NCBI RefSeq assembly: GCF_024764835.1
Contig: NZ_JALIGE010000071.1
Coordinates: 62,001 to 126,000 of the forward strand
DNA length: 64,000 nucleotides
DNA from: Scandinavium hiltneri
GTDB lineage: Bacteria; Pseudomonadota; Gammaproteobacteria; Enterobacterales; Enterobacteriaceae
Direction: 5' to 3'
Both the position numbers and the translations under genes were made by a program. The notes under the pieces were generated by a model. The model was not told the origin of the DNA, made no database searches, and was given only the letters and a program-made list of their open reading frames with translations. Positions 27,342 through 35,699 of the stretch are shown piece by piece. How positions within the stretch are numbered: the stretch's first letter is position 1; each line of letters begins with the position of its first letter.

Positions 27342-27730
27342 GCAGGCTGAGTAGGCCACTCGATGTCCGGCGCGCTGGAGGTATCAACTGCCTCCAGAGC
27401 ATCGAGATAATCCAGCCAGGCGTTGTACTGCGCAAGCTCGTCCCCTTTCAGCCGACCTATCGCGGCTTTACCGGGCCACTGTTTACTGTTCATGTGCGCA
27501 TTGGCCTGGTCAATTAGTTGCTGTTGCTGCGCGTCTGCCTGCGCAACAAACTCATCATGTGTTGGTTCAGGTAATGGTGGTGACGTGAATACCCCGTCAG
27601 CATATGACCAGTCGATGCCGCACGCGCCAGTAATCTGTATCGCCTCGCCTATTTCTGGCCGCCATTCTGATTCGCCATCCCATTCGACGACATTGATAAC
27701 TATCCCTTCGCTAACCACTGCGTAAGTCAT
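27338..27730 (-). CDS. G: Tail fibre assembly protein G
   Basis: 130 residues starting MTYAVVSEGIVINVVEWDGE, with the conserved WPGKAAIGRLKGDELAQYNAWLDYL segment of Tfa chaperones near the C-terminus. The start ATG overlaps the H stop (TAATG). It helps fold or trimerise the fibre encoded by H and is usually specific for its partner tip. Confidence 0.88.
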   Translation of the reverse strand: MTYAVVSEGIVINVVEWDGESEWRPEIGEAIQITGACGIDWSYADGVFTSPPLPEPTHDEFVAQADAQQQQLIDQANAHMNSKQWPGKAAIGRLKGDELAQYNAWLDYLDALEAVDTSSAPDIEWPTQPA

Positions 27731-29013
27731 TATGCGTACTCCCATACAATGATAACACCAGGCGTGCCAGCGCCGCCGACCTGAGCGGACCCCGAGTTAT
27801 ACGCAATTCCGCCGCTGCCGCCGCTGCCAAACCCTTCAGCGCTAAGTCCAGCGCCCTGAGTGGATACCCGACCGCCTGCCTTGCCGTACATTGAAGTACC
27901 ACCACATCCAGACATACCGCCAGTGATATTTGCAGAGCGTGCCAGGACTGCACTCTCACCGTCCTGACCTATGACGCTTGCAATGTTAGCCCCGATAATC
28001 GTACCCGTATTATTTGTTGTGCTTTGGCCAATCGCCACCAGAGTCACGCTGTTTCCGGCTTTACCGCCTACGCCTCCAGTGACTGTGACCAGGCTACCGA
28101 ATGACGTATTACCACCGTCCCCACCATTCCCGGATACGCCAGCCACTCCGGGAGCGCCAGCAGCACCGATTGTGACCGTGACGCTACCAAATCCAGATGT
28201 AAGTCTTGCCTTGCCGTATGACCCAGCAGCACCGCCCTGCCCGCCAGACACGCTCGCTGAATCATTTGCCGACACGCCACCACCACCGCCACCACCACCA
28301 AGCAACTCTACGATGATTGATTTTGTTCCTGGGGTTGGCGTGTAAGTTCCTGACGTCGTAATTCTCTTAATGCCAACCAGGCGTCCTGAGCCGTCGCCCA
28401 AACCGAGGTTTACGAGAACCTGACTCACCAGATCTGCATCGGCCATTTCCTTGAGCGCATTCGCAATCAGCGGATATTGTTTATGCGGGTTTGCAGCGTC
28501 GGCGTGAGCTTTCATCACGCTGTCGGTGTAGGCCTTTACCTCAATAACCTTGTCGTCGACATACTGTCGCGTAGCCAGCACGACGGACGGGTCAATTTTA
28601 AGGGTAATAGCCGACGTGCTCGACACAATCAAAATCATGCGAATGGTCTGCGTGCGGCCGCTACCCTCCTGCAGTTGCGGCTTATAGGTCTCAGGGCAGT
28701 TCGCCACGGCAATCAGGATGCCATCATCATCATAGAGACCAATCTCGCGGATCCAGAAACCACCCTCATTCTCGGGAATAATCTGTTCCGCGATAATCTG
28801 GCTTGTGTTGTTCGGGTCAACACTCAGCAGGTTTAGCGGCGCGATGCGCTTCTGGTTAATGAGTTTTGTCTGCGCGGGGTCAGGGTTAGGCAGTACGCCG
28901 TTCGCATCACCGACTGCCATCTGCGTCAGATTCAGCTTCGTACCGAGCGCGGTCGCATTTGCCAGCCTTGCCGCGCCCTGATTGGTCAGAATGGCATAAT
29001 ATTTCGAAGTCAT
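27730..29013 (-). CDS. H: Tail fibre protein H with glycine-rich tip
   Basis: 427 residues. The N-terminal half (MTSKYYAILTNQGAARLANA, then YDDDGILIAVANCPETYKPQ) is the conserved baseplate-attachment region of P2 gpH. After the crossover site near residue 203 (LVNLGLGDG) comes a glycine-rich tip (ELLGGGGGGGGVS, then many GGxGG units) ending GTPGVIIVWEYA. Such tips are known from T4-like adhesins to form polyglycine-II helix sandwiches that bind outer membrane receptors. H is short compared with P2 gpH (669). It is translationally coupled to I and G. Confidence 0.92.
   Translation of the reverse strand: MTSKYYAILTNQGAARLANATALGTKLNLTQMAVGDANGVLPNPDPAQTKLINQKRIAPLNLLSVDPNNTSQIIAEQIIPENEGGFWIREIGLYDDDGILIAVANCPETYKPQLQEGSGRTQTIRMILIVSSTSAITLKIDPSVVLATRQYVDDKVIEVKAYTDSVMKAHADAANPHKQYPLIANALKEMADADLVSQVLVNLGLGDGSGRLVGIKRITTSGTYTPTPGTKSIIVELLGGGGGGGGVSANDSASVSGGQGGAAGSYGKARLTSGFGSVTVTIGAAGAPGVAGVSGNGGDGGNTSFGSLVTVTGGVGGKAGNSVTLVAIGQSTTNNTGTIIGANIASVIGQDGESAVLARSANITGGMSGCGGTSMYGKAGGRVSTQGAGLSAEGFGSGGSGGIAYNSGSAQVGGAGTPGVIIVWEYA
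28393..28418 (-). promoter_or_regulatory. Putative Gin/Hin-type inversion crossover site inside H
   Basis: Read on the minus strand, TTCTCGTAAACC-TC-GGTTTG begins the 26 bp site. The left half matches the gix half-site TTCCTGTAAACC at 10 of 12 positions, and the palindromic core AAACC-TC-GGTTT is perfect. It lies exactly where the conserved H shaft meets the variable tip, as in Mu, P1 and e14. The partner is the inverted copy at 26709-26734. Confidence 0.65.
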
Positions 29014-29618
29014 GCATTCACTCTCAGGTTATCAATCAAATGGATGGCCGAGGCCGGATAAAACTCACCGCCGACGACAATTTCCTCGGGGGTGTAGGGG
29101 TAAACCGTCAGTGCGTCACCGTGATAACAGCCTGCGCCGACATAAAACTCACCGGTCGTGCTCAGGCTGATAGCCAGCCCGGTCAGGTGGCGGCTCGCGG
29201 GTTTGGCATCTTCAATCAGGCGTTCGAGCTCCTGATACATTTCATCCGTGATGCCACTGTCGAGCACGCCGACAACGAGGCGGAATGTGCCGGGTTCCTC
29301 GTCGAGCTGCCACCACTCCCGCACTTCAATCAGAAAGCCGAGCGGTTCAACCACCCGACGCAACGCACTGATGGTGCCTTTGTGCTGATGAACGAAAAAT
29401 GAAGAAGCGCAGACGCTGCGTTTTGTCGCCTCCGGCCACTTTTCATCCCAGCGGTCAACCGACAGCGCCCACGCCAGATACGGCAGCAGGTTCACCGGGC
29501 AGGTGCGCCAGTTCCACAACGTGCGCAGCGGTACCGGCACGCGCTCAATCTGTGCCAGCGCATCGGCGGCGGCAACCTCCAGCGACGATGAGCCAACGGG
29601 TAACAGCCGGTCACTCAT
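29010..29618 (-). CDS. I: Baseplate/tail protein I
   Basis: 202 residues, MSDRLLPVGSSSLEVAAADA, then RTCPVNLLPYLAWALSVDRW, the signature of P2 gpI (pf09684-type tail protein). The end overlaps the H start and the start overlaps J by a few bases, so J-I-H-G are coupled. Confidence 0.93.
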   Translation of the reverse strand: MSDRLLPVGSSSLEVAAADALAQIERVPVPLRTLWNWRTCPVNLLPYLAWALSVDRWDEKWPEATKRSVCASSFFVHQHKGTISALRRVVEPLGFLIEVREWWQLDEEPGTFRLVVGVLDSGITDEMYQELERLIEDAKPASRHLTGLAISLSTTGEFYVGAGCYHGDALTVYPYTPEEIVVGGEFYPASAIHLIDNLRVNA

Positions 29619-30519
29619 CCGAGCCCCCGATAGTTAACTGGTACTCAGTGCAGCTCGACGCCTGCGATTTACTGAGCACAATATCGGCCAGCGGTGAGGC
29701 CAGTTCGACACGCTGCACCCCTTCAACATGCAGCGCCGCATAAATGGCTGACAGGCGAATATCACGACCGAGGCGGTGCTGCGCGCTGATGTAACTCTGC
29801 AGCTTCTGCTCGGATGCCTGCCTGATGGGTTCGGATTCGGGGCCGGGGTACACGTACAGCGTCGCGTCAATCTGGTACGGCACAATCTCGGCTGACTGGA
29901 CGGTCACGCGGTCACCCACCGGGCGCACATCTTCGGCATTCAGGGCTTTTTCAACGATTTCCAGTAGCTCAGGACTGGCGGTGCCGTCTCCTTCGCGGGA
30001 TAACACGGAAATCGTCACACAGGCGGGGGTCGGGCTTTCGACCGAGACGTCAGCGACACGCCCGTCGGCACTGCGACCGTGATATTCATACGCCCCAACC
30101 GGACCCGCCACGCTCAGGCCCTCAAACGCCTGTTGCGTGCGCAATAGCAGGTCGGCATCAGATTCCATAACGGCAGGCGTCGGCGGGATCGTAGTGTCAT
30201 CCGCCGGGGTGATGGTCAGGCGCTCGGTATTGTTGTTTGCGGCTATGACGTCAAGGTCGTTACCGGTGGCATACGCCAGCGTCACCGCCTGCGCGGCTTC
30301 GTTCACCCGCTGACGCCAGATAACTTCCCGGTATGCGTTTTCCTGCAACAGCTTCACAATCGGCTCAGACTCAAGTGCGAGTGTCCGGGCGACGGCCTCC
30401 TGCTGGTCTTCGGGATAAAGCGAAATCAGCGTCGCAATGCGTTCCGCAAGAATGGTTTCATAATCCAGTTCCTCAACCACGTCGGGAGCGGGTAACTGAC
30501 TCAGGTCAACAGTTGCCAT
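29611..30519 (-). CDS. J: Baseplate assembly protein J
   Basis: 302 residues, the same as P2 gpJ; a wedge protein resembling T4 gp6. It begins MATVDLSQLPAPDVVEELDY and has the conserved YEYHGRSADGRVADVSVESP segment. Located 6 bp after W. Confidence 0.94.
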   Translation of the reverse strand: MATVDLSQLPAPDVVEELDYETILAERIATLISLYPEDQQEAVARTLALESEPIVKLLQENAYREVIWRQRVNEAAQAVTLAYATGNDLDVIAANNNTERLTITPADDTTIPPTPAVMESDADLLLRTQQAFEGLSVAGPVGAYEYHGRSADGRVADVSVESPTPACVTISVLSREGDGTASPELLEIVEKALNAEDVRPVGDRVTVQSAEIVPYQIDATLYVYPGPESEPIRQASEQKLQSYISAQHRLGRDIRLSAIYAALHVEGVQRVELASPLADIVLSKSQASSCTEYQLTIGGSDE

Positions 30520-30525
30520 AGTGAT

Positions 30526-30873
30526 TTAACTCAGTGAAACAGTGGTTGAAACTGGCGTGCCGGTATCGGTACGCACCCCGGTAATATCGACATACATCGC
30601 GCCAGCGTCACCGGCTTCAAAGCTGATGGATGTTAGCCTGATACGCGGTTCCCACTTCTGGATCGCCGAATAGCACGCCACCATGATTTGCAGCCTGAGC
30701 GCCGGGTTTTGCGGCATATCAATCAACGCTGACAGAAGCGAGCCATATTCACGACGCATCACCCGCGACCCGACCGGCGTCAACAGAATGTCGCGCATGC
30801 TCTGACTGATGTGCCCGGTGTCGCTAATGCTGCGGCCACTACTGCGATTCATGCCCTGATAGCGCACGGTCAT
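30526..30873 (-). CDS. W: Baseplate assembly protein W (gp25-like)
   Basis: 115 residues, matching P2 gpW and the T4 gp25 lysozyme-like wedge family. The central TPVGSRVMRREYGSLLSALI is highly conserved. It overlaps V by 4 bp. Confidence 0.94.
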   Translation of the reverse strand: MTVRYQGMNRSSGRSISDTGHISQSMRDILLTPVGSRVMRREYGSLLSALIDMPQNPALRLQIMVACYSAIQKWEPRIRLTSISFEAGDAGAMYVDITGVRTDTGTPVSTTVSLS

Positions 30874-31511
30874 TGAGTTCCCTCCGTACGACTCCCACCT
30901 TTCTGAACGCCGCCGTGGTCATGGTCATCAGCCTGCACGCCGTTTGAGGTGAACTTGCCGCCGCTGTGCTCGATATCGCCGCTCATCTTCCCGCCTTTCT
31001 GCACCTCAAGCGTCGCCGTCGTCAGCTTGTTGGTACACACCACCTCGGGAGTGTCGAGGGTGATGCGCTGCGCGGCTTTCACCAGCACCAGTGGCACCGT
31101 TGCGGTGATAGACTCCGATGCGGTGACGTTGGCGGTCTTGATGCCGCTGACCATCAGAGCGCTAGTTTCAGGTTCGTACTCGATAACCGCGCCATCGGGA
31201 AACGTCATATGCCACGCATCCGCCGAGGCCGACGGGGCGGGGTTATCGTCAGAGAAAATGCCCGGTAACACGAAAGCGGTATCGAGCTCACCGCCAATTG
31301 CCAGCAGCAGCACCTGCTCACCCACCGAAGGAGCCCACCACGTCCGCGAGCGACCGGCGCGGGTGGTCAGCCAGTTCAGCCAGGTTGTCTGGATGCCGCC
31401 GCTTTGCACGCGACAAAGCCCTTCGACCGTGTCGACTTCCGTCACCACACCCGAGCGGATGAGGTTACGTATCGCGCGCGCAAGCTCCTGTATCGTGGAT
31501 AACGTATTCAT
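30870..31511 (-). CDS. V: Tail spike / baseplate assembly protein V
   Basis: 213 residues (P2 gpV 211), the membrane-piercing spike at the tip of the tube. It has an N-terminal OB-fold (SGVVTEVDTVEGLCRVQSGG), and a C-terminal beta-helix ending in DDHDHGGVQKGGSRTEGTQ, whose HxH pattern binds the apex metal in P2. First gene of the V-W-J-I-H-G operon. Confidence 0.94.
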   Translation of the reverse strand: MNTLSTIQELARAIRNLIRSGVVTEVDTVEGLCRVQSGGIQTTWLNWLTTRAGRSRTWWAPSVGEQVLLLAIGGELDTAFVLPGIFSDDNPAPSASADAWHMTFPDGAVIEYEPETSALMVSGIKTANVTASESITATVPLVLVKAAQRITLDTPEVVCTNKLTTATLEVQKGGKMSGDIEHSGGKFTSNGVQADDHDHGGVQKGGSRTEGTQ

Positions 31512-31567
31512 ATTGCAAGGATGCCTCTGGTCTGGAGTCGCGCCAATCCGGGCGGCTTCGGTGGTGG

Positions 31568-31577
31568 TTCACACAAT
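31568..31577 (-). promoter_or_regulatory. Candidate Ogr-activated late promoter P(V)
   Basis: Read leftward, ATTGTGTGAACC lies about 60 bp before the V start in the only gap (31512-31579) between S and V. The TTGTGTGA core is shared with the FI upstream region. P2 has a late promoter at this point. Confidence 0.45.
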
Positions 31578-31579
31578 AT

Positions 31580-32029
31580 TTACTGGCTCAGGTGGTCAAT
31601 AATGACCGCCTCAATCAGTCGCTCATCGTCCGGGCTAAAGCCGAGCAACGGGCGCGAGTCGTACTGCACATCCCGGCTGTGACGGTTTGGCCGGTCTTTA
31701 AGGCCGTACTGATGCACCTGCGCCATGCGCTGCACCTTGCCGGTAAACTCCACCACCGCCGCGCTGTCGGTGGCTTTGGCTTTCATATAGCGATTGGTTC
31801 GCAGTTTGGAAAACATCTCACGCTTAATACGGCCTTTCTTATTCCGCACCGGCTGGCGTTTTCGGGCGGCATACGGGGTGCCGTCGGGAGCCTGCTGTTG
31901 CTTAATGCGCCGTTGCTGACTGGTGCGCAGCCGCTTTGCAATGTCAGCCGCCATTTTCCGGCGCGCGGTCGGTGACAGGCTGGCAATCAGACCGGCGAGG
32001 CGCTCCTGCAGCGCGGTTAATTCACTCAT
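31580..32029 (-). CDS. S: Tail completion protein S
   Basis: 149 residues (P2 gpS 150), a basic protein needed for joining head and tail. RLRTSQQRRIKQQQAPDGTP is the family's arginine-rich core. Overlaps R by 8 bp. Confidence 0.92.
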   Translation of the reverse strand: MSELTALQERLAGLIASLSPTARRKMAADIAKRLRTSQQRRIKQQQAPDGTPYAARKRQPVRNKKGRIKREMFSKLRTNRYMKAKATDSAAVVEFTGKVQRMAQVHQYGLKDRPNRHSRDVQYDSRPLLGFSPDDERLIEAVIIDHLSQ

Positions 32030-32489
32030 CCCACTGACTCACTAATTCACCGTTTGCATACATAGCAACCGGGCGCGTCACCAGTTCAGGCAGGGGCGGT
32101 TCTGGCGCATAACTGACATGCAGCGCCCCGTCGACCTCTTTGACGAGCGTGCGCTCGGTCAGTCTCAGACTGATACTGATATCGAGCGAGTCGTCGTTAT
32201 TGATATCAACAATCCAGGTGAAGCCTTTCTCCCGCCCGTCGTCGGTGGTCATGATGTCCGGCTGATGCTCACGCAACCACGCCTGCACCGGCACGAATAT
32301 CAAATCAAGGTCGCCGGTAAAGTCGGTCACCACTACGTTCAGCACATACACCTTTTCAAATGACAGCGAGCTCGCGAGGCGTGAATCGGTATGCCCGTTA
32401 TCAGCGAAAAGGCGCAGCATATCCGGGTTGTTTTTCAGTTTCGGCACGGCGCTAATCAGCGCTTTGCGCAGGCTTTTGTGCTTCTGCAT
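32022..32489 (-). CDS. R: Tail completion protein R
   Basis: 155 residues starting MQKHKSLRKALISAVPKLKN, as in P2 gpR. It caps or completes the tail tube. The start lies within the end of the lysC frame, and it overlaps S. Confidence 0.92.
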   Translation of the reverse strand: MQKHKSLRKALISAVPKLKNNPDMLRLFADNGHTDSRLASSLSFEKVYVLNVVVTDFTGDLDLIFVPVQAWLREHQPDIMTTDDGREKGFTWIVDINNDDSLDISISLRLTERTLVKEVDGALHVSYAPEPPLPELVTRPVAMYANGELVSQWDE

Positions 32490-32742
32490 CGATTTCGTCC
32501 TGGCAGTGTTTGACGGTCTTAACCTGCAATGCGCAGGCGGTCAGCGCACCCTCAAGGCGGCGAATATCCGCGCTCAGGTCACCATTGGTTTTTGGATCAC
32601 TTCCCGGCATCGGGCAAAGGCTCACCCTCGGGCATCCGTTGACGACAGTCACCGGCACTGGCGCAGGCGGCGCGGGTGTGCAGGCGACGCACAGCGTCAG
32701 GGAGGCGAGTGCTATACCAGCGGCGAAAGGCTTCGTTTTCAT
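32452..32742 (-). CDS. lysC: Outer-membrane spanin lipoprotein LysC (Rz1-like), out of frame with lysB
   Basis: 96 residues with a lipoprotein signal MKTKPFAAGIALASLTLCVAC; the lipobox is LCVAC with Cys21 as the acylated residue, followed by a proline-rich start (TPAPPAPVPV). It begins inside lysB in another frame and continues past its end into R. With LysB it would bridge the periplasm and fuse the two membranes at the last step of lysis. Overlapping spanin pairs of this kind are the P2 pattern. Confidence 0.88.
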   Translation of the reverse strand: MKTKPFAAGIALASLTLCVACTPAPPAPVPVTVVNGCPRVSLCPMPGSDPKTNGDLSADIRRLEGALTACALQVKTVKHCQDEIDAEAQKPAQSAD

Positions 32743-33025
32743 TGAGTAACCTCGTTACAGTCTGCTCACGGCGGCTGGCGTCTTCTCTGGCCTTTTCGAG
32801 CTGTTCGCGCAGTGCCACCTGCGCGGATTCATTGCGTCGTGAGAGTTGACCGGCAACACTGAGCTGATTTTTCAGCATGCCAATCGTCGTTTTTTGCTCA
32901 CTGGCGACGCGGTTTGCCGTCTCAAATGAGCGGGATAAATTGCCGTTCTCATGACGCAGCCACAGCAGCGCCAGCACGGCCAGCACTAACGCACCGGCCA
33001 GCAGCGTCACAAGGTATCTGGACAC
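32597..33025 (-). CDS. lysB: Inner-membrane spanin LysB (Rz-like)
   Basis: 142 residues (P2 LysB 141). One N-terminal membrane anchor (YLVTLLAGALVLAVLALLWL) is followed by a long periplasmic coiled coil (residues about 25-110). Its start overlaps the end of lysA, and lysC is embedded in its 3' half. Confidence 0.9.
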   Translation of the reverse strand: MSRYLVTLLAGALVLAVLALLWLRHENGNLSRSFETANRVASEQKTTIGMLKNQLSVAGQLSRRNESAQVALREQLEKAREDASRREQTVTRLLNENEAFRRWYSTRLPDAVRRLHTRAACASAGDCRQRMPEGEPLPDAGK

Positions 33026-33438
33026 AGGCCAGCCCCCTCAATGCACTGGCGGTAAGAGGTGCGCACCCCCGTAAACGCCAGCACGCAAACCAGGTAAATC
33101 AGAGCCGTAAGGATCCAGCCAGCCCCAAGCAGACAGCCCGTGGTAACAGCGAAAATAATGAGAGACCATGCCCGACGCCCCTGAGAGGGTTTGCGGCAAA
33201 AGACGACGCGGAATACCTTCATTAGTTCGGGATTGACGGGACTACCTTTGCCCGAATTTCTAAGCCAGTGGTCATAAGCGACCACACCGGCGAGGCTCGC
33301 TGTAATGCAGACAAAACTGCCAAATAGCGCCCAGGCGGCGACAAAATTGAGGGCGGTGCTTTGCGGCGATGCCAGCCCACAAAGCAGAACCAGAGCCAGC
33401 AGGGCATCGAACATCAGGGAACGTAAGAATTTTTTCAT
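33007..33438 (-). CDS. lysA: Lysis accessory membrane protein, LysA-like
   Basis: 143 residues from MKKFLRSLMFDALLALVLLC at 33438; the frame is open upstream to 33555, but that part overlaps K. Four hydrophobic spans can be seen (about 8-24, 32-52, 95-112, 114-130), as in P2 LysA (141 residues), which adjusts lysis timing. It lies between K and lysB, overlapping both. Confidence 0.8.
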   Translation of the reverse strand: MKKFLRSLMFDALLALVLLCGLASPQSTALNFVAAWALFGSFVCITASLAGVVAYDHWLRNSGKGSPVNPELMKVFRVVFCRKPSQGRRAWSLIIFAVTTGCLLGAGWILTALIYLVCVLAFTGVRTSYRQCIEGAGLCPDTL

Positions 33439-33947
33439 TGGGTTACTCCTTTCATGCAATACGCCAGTTCCCGCGCGCGGCGGTTTTCCAGCCCTTTGTT
33501 TTTCGTGCCGTTGACATACACCCAGCGGGTAAGCTGGTCGCATGCCTGCCACCACTGATGACGCTTGATGTAAGAGACCAGTGTCGAGCGACAGGCCGCG
33601 CCGGTGCCGACGTTAAAAGCGAAGCTGACCAGCGCGTCGTAAACCGGCTGCGGCATGGTGACCGGCACGCAGACAGCAAGACGGCGTTCGGTCATCAGCA
33701 CATCGGCGACCAGATTGGCCGCCGCATCGCGCTCGGTGATAGTGCTTTTCGGTACGACCCCGGCAGTGTGGCCGATGCCTGACGTCCACACGCCCGCGCT
33801 GCACTGGTAGGGGCGCAAGCGGCACCCCTCAAGGTCGGCAATCAGGGCCAGACCATCAGGCGAGGTATGTAGCAGACGAAAATCAGGCATCAGTGCCGCC
33901 AGCGCCAGCACTGCGGCCACACTGCAACGTTTAACGATTGAGCTCAC
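33435..33947 (-). CDS. K: Endolysin K (glycoside hydrolase family 24 lysozyme)
   Basis: 170 residues. A weakly hydrophobic Ala-rich N-terminus (VAAVLALAALMPDF) may act as a signal-anchor-release segment. The catalytic signature E-8aa-C-5aa-T is seen in EGCRLRPYQCSAGVWTSGIG, the Asp/Cys variant of the T4-lysozyme triad. It cleaves the glycan strands of peptidoglycan once in the periplasm. It follows the holin gene and overlaps it by 17 bp. Confidence 0.92.
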   Translation of the reverse strand: MSSIVKRCSVAAVLALAALMPDFRLLHTSPDGLALIADLEGCRLRPYQCSAGVWTSGIGHTAGVVPKSTITERDAAANLVADVLMTERRLAVCVPVTMPQPVYDALVSFAFNVGTGAACRSTLVSYIKRHQWWQACDQLTRWVYVNGTKNKGLENRRARELAYCMKGVTQ

Positions 33948-34152
33948 GGGTTACCCCTTTGTCGATTCCCATATCGGTCAGATAGCGAAAGGTTTTGCGC
34001 CGGTACCAGAAATTCACCGCCGCCGTAAAAATGGCGCACAGGCTACCGACACCGAGCGCAAGCTTTTCAGGTGTCTGCGCCCCAAAAAACGCCAGCAAAA
34101 CCGCCAGCCAGTAAGTGACAAACGTGCTGATTTTTTCCATCGTCAGTCCCAT
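33931..34152 (-). CDS. Y: Holin Y
   Basis: 73 residues, with two membrane segments (about 11-24 and 32-50) and a basic C-terminus (YRRKTFRYLTD), the form of small class II holins. It would trigger lysis by opening or depolarising the membrane. A start four codons later (MEKISTFVTYW, 34140) is also possible; both have ribosome sites, and dual starts are common in holins. Located between X and K, as in P2. Confidence 0.85.
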   Translation of the reverse strand: MGLTMEKISTFVTYWLAVLLAFFGAQTPEKLALGVGSLCAIFTAAVNFWYRRKTFRYLTDMGIDKGVTRELNR

Positions 34153-34346
34153 AGCTTCAGGCTCTCCGCCGTGGGAGAGGTTTCAACGTCGGGCAGGTCA
34201 ATCGCCGTGCCATGCGGCAGAATGACACCCAACTCCGACAGGCCGGGGTTCGCCTGCAGCACCTTCTCGACCACGCCCTCAGTGCGCCCGTAATACCGGG
34301 CGCAAAGCACGTCGAGTGTGTCGGCCTGCATCGCATAGACTTTCAT
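34143..34346 (-). CDS. X: Tail protein X (LysM-like)
   Basis: 67 residues, MKVYAMQADTLDVLCARYYG, the P2 gpX family with a LysM-like fold. It overlaps L by 1 bp and the holin by 10 bp. Confidence 0.93.
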   Translation of the reverse strand: MKVYAMQADTLDVLCARYYGRTEGVVEKVLQANPGLSELGVILPHGTAIDLPDVETSPTAESLKLWD

Positions 34347-34852
34347 CAGAGCTGACCCACGATGCAGCGCGGTTTATCCTGCAGGCGCGCCACCGACCAG
34401 CGCATATCCCGCCACAGCTCATCAATCGTTGACTCCACGCTGTCGGCTTTTTTGTCGCCTTTGCCGGTAGCCTCCACGCCACGATAACGCTCATACAGGG
34501 TGGCGGTTGCCATTGCCGTCACGGCGCTCAGGTAGTGGAAAATGCGCTCACTTTCACCGTCGATTTCCTCCGCTGGCACGTCGGCCAGCAGCTTAAAACC
34601 GGCGCTAATCTGGCGTGTGCGGTAGTCGTAAAGCTCGGCATTGGTTTCCGCCATGCCGGTTTTAATGGCATTGCGCAGACGAGCATCGGACACCGTGTGC
34701 TCAAGGCGCATCAGCTCGCGCACCCGTTTTGGATCCACGTCCGGGAAAAAGAACGTGTTTTTAATTACCGTAACGCCCGTCTCCGGCGGGGGGATGACCA
34801 CCCCCGGAACATCCAGCGAATCATCGGGCGGATTCAGTATCACTGTCGTCAT
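34346..34852 (-). CDS. L: Head completion/stabilisation protein L
   Basis: 168 residues (P2 gpL 169), with VDPKRVRELMRLEHTVSDAR as the family core. It acts at the head-tail connector after DNA packaging. Separated from M by 93 bp. Confidence 0.93.
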   Translation of the reverse strand: MTTVILNPPDDSLDVPGVVIPPPETGVTVIKNTFFFPDVDPKRVRELMRLEHTVSDARLRNAIKTGMAETNAELYDYRTRQISAGFKLLADVPAEEIDGESERIFHYLSAVTAMATATLYERYRGVEATGKGDKKADSVESTIDELWRDMRWSVARLQDKPRCIVGQL

Positions 34853-34945
34853 GACAACCTCATTAGGTTGGGCGGTGGACGCCGGTCGCCGGCAGGGTCA
34901 ATGCCTGCTTTGACCGGCGTGCCGCCCGGCTCGGGGAGCGTTCTG

Positions 34946-35695
34946 TTAACCGGCGGTTTTGACCGCCTTCGGTGGACGCCCGCGCTTTGCCGCTGGCTTT
35001 GCAGCAGGTTTGCGCGTGCGCGGTTTAGTCGTTTTGCGAGTTGCCGCTTCTGCTTTTGGCTTTAATGCCCGTTCCAGTCGCTCAATGTCTTTACGCACAC
35101 CGGCATTGCGGTCGAGCTGCATCGCACGCTGAAACTGTGCCAGCGCCTCGGCATCCTGACCGGCATCGCGCAGAGTCAGGCCGGTCACCTTGTGCAGACG
35201 GGCTCGCACCATATCGGGAACGTCTGCCCCGTCGGTCAGACTGATGGTGGTCAGCAGCAATGCGAGGTCGACAGGCTCCCCGGCATCACGCAGGCGCAGC
35301 GCGGCCAGCGCCACTTCTTCAACCAGCATGTAGGGCGTCGTGCGACGATGGTCAGAGGTGAGGCCGTATTTCATGGCATAAGGGGCAATTCCCAGCGCGC
35401 CAGCCACATCACCGGCATCGAGACGCCAGAGCATGACGGTCATGACGATGTCATCCTGCGCACCACGGCCATCAGTCAGCACACCGGCGACCCACGGCGC
35501 ATAGAACGGCAGCAGCTCGCGCTTTTTCTCGGCTTTGCGTTCGTTTGAACGAATGTTTTTTAACGTGCGACGGTCTTCGGCCAGCTTTACCAGCATCTGT
35601 TCGTAAGCGGATGCATGGCGCAGCGGGGCTTTTTCCCGCTGCGCGGTTTCAGAGGCCGAGACCCGCATCATGTGACGCTGTGCGGGGCTCGTCAT
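34946..35695 (-). CDS. M: Terminase small (endonuclease) subunit M
   Basis: 249 residues from MTSPAQRHMMRVSASETAQR at 35695 (P2 gpM 247); the longer frame to 35782 lies inside N. Together with P it cuts cos and packages DNA. The middle, LLPFYAPWVAGVLTDGRGAQ, is strongly conserved. The C-terminus is a basic Ala/Lys/Pro tail (KPRTRKPAAKPAAKRGRPPK) that includes an AT-hook-like RGRPP. Confidence 0.94.
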   Translation of the reverse strand: MTSPAQRHMMRVSASETAQREKAPLRHASAYEQMLVKLAEDRRTLKNIRSNERKAEKKRELLPFYAPWVAGVLTDGRGAQDDIVMTVMLWRLDAGDVAGALGIAPYAMKYGLTSDHRRTTPYMLVEEVALAALRLRDAGEPVDLALLLTTISLTDGADVPDMVRARLHKVTGLTLRDAGQDAEALAQFQRAMQLDRNAGVRKDIERLERALKPKAEAATRKTTKPRTRKPAAKPAAKRGRPPKAVKTAG

Positions 35696-35699
35696 GGGC

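Noticed and set aside
27971..28345. Proline-rich open frame on the plus strand opposite H
   Set aside because: It is the complement of the glycine-rich tip of H; the proline runs come from GGN codons read backwards and there is no ribosome site.
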